Origin: Brevundimonas intermedia
Lineage (GTDB): Bacteria; Pseudomonadota; Alphaproteobacteria; Caulobacterales; Caulobacteraceae
Direction: 5' to 3'
Length of the DNA stretch: 64,000 bases
Assembly: GCF_004614235.1 (NCBI RefSeq)
Contig: NZ_SPVH01000006.1
Coordinates: 806,001-870,000, forward strand
Shown here: piece after piece, positions 64,000 through 64,000 of the stretch
How the letters are laid out: the number at the start of each line of letters is the position of its first letter
How positions within the stretch are numbered: position 1 is the stretch's first letter
The notes under the pieces: generated by a model
What the model was told of the DNA's origin: nothing
Database searches by the model: none
What the model saw: the letters and a program-made list of their open reading frames with translations, nothing else
Translations under genes and position numbers: made by a program

Positions 64000-64000
64000 G

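Overview
The window is GC-rich chromosomal DNA with very strong G/C third-position bias. It carries several alphaproteobacterial markers: a DUF1476 F1-ATPase zeta-type inhibitor, an HWE histidine kinase, the zapA-6S RNA-fau order, separate purS/purQ/purL genes, a host-attachment family protein, DUF6481, an ELM1-like protein and a large TonB-dependent receptor. Together these suggest a Caulobacterales member close to Brevundimonas or Caulobacter. That is an inference from gene content and memory, not a database match. I see no tRNA, rRNA, CRISPR array, prophage or insertion sequence.

Layout. 0-2.4 kb: DNA alkylation repair (an AlkA-type protein lacking most of its glycosylase core, then ogt), a LamG-like lipoprotein and a host-attachment protein. 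2.6-7.5 kb: a TonB-dependent receptor and ilvA. 7.5-8.5 kb: a membrane protein/XRE regulator pair behind a tandem palindromic operator. 8.5-13 kb: NAD synthesis (nadA, a site-2 protease homologue, nadB, nadC) behind a promoter plus a palindrome suited to a repressor. 13-22.7 kb: two paralogous SleB-type cell-wall hydrolases, small envelope proteins, a hybrid PAS/GAF kinase, and an HWE kinase with a lone receiver. 22.7-31 kb: aldo/keto reductase, trxB, ELM1-like protein, greA, GST, an SDF-family transporter and a CE2-like esterase. 31-39.8 kb: carB, RraB-like protein, HAD, SDR, S41 protease, cstA with its YbdD partner. 39.9-45.2 kb: a tightly coupled tkt-unknown-esterase-glyoxalase-purT operon. 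45.3-48.4 kb: coiled-coil protein, zapA, 6S RNA, fau, a vapBC module, and a YmdB-type phosphodiesterase. 48.4-53 kb: glycosyltransferase, DSP-like phosphatase, a frameshifted membrane protein, a cytochrome P450 and parDE. 53-62.8 kb: purine genes (purL, purQ, purS, purC) scattered among small genes. 62.9-64 kb: the F1-ATPase zeta-type inhibitor and a fasciclin-domain protein cut by the window edge.

How the genes work together. purT supplies FGAR; PurS, PurQ and PurL convert FGAR to FGAM; PurC makes SAICAR. NadA, NadB and NadC form the de novo route from aspartate to nicotinate mononucleotide. ZapA and the coiled-coil protein belong with cell division, and 6S RNA with growth-phase control of RNA polymerase.

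The most unusual features are these. (1) A DUF5397-like/VapD pair lies inside the purC-purS operon, with each of the three gene junctions a one-base TGATG overlap. (2) A vapBC module sits between fau and ymdB, with a promoter placing +1 on the vapB ATG (predicted leaderless) and an ATGA overlap into ymdB. (3) An AlkA-type protein lacks the helix-hairpin-helix glycosylase core. (4) An intramembrane-protease homologue is embedded in the nad operon. (5) Sharp palindromic operators lie upstream of parDE, nadA and the XRE pair. (6) A COG4705-like membrane gene is split by a single-base frameshift. All functions are read from motifs and context and have not been searched against databases.
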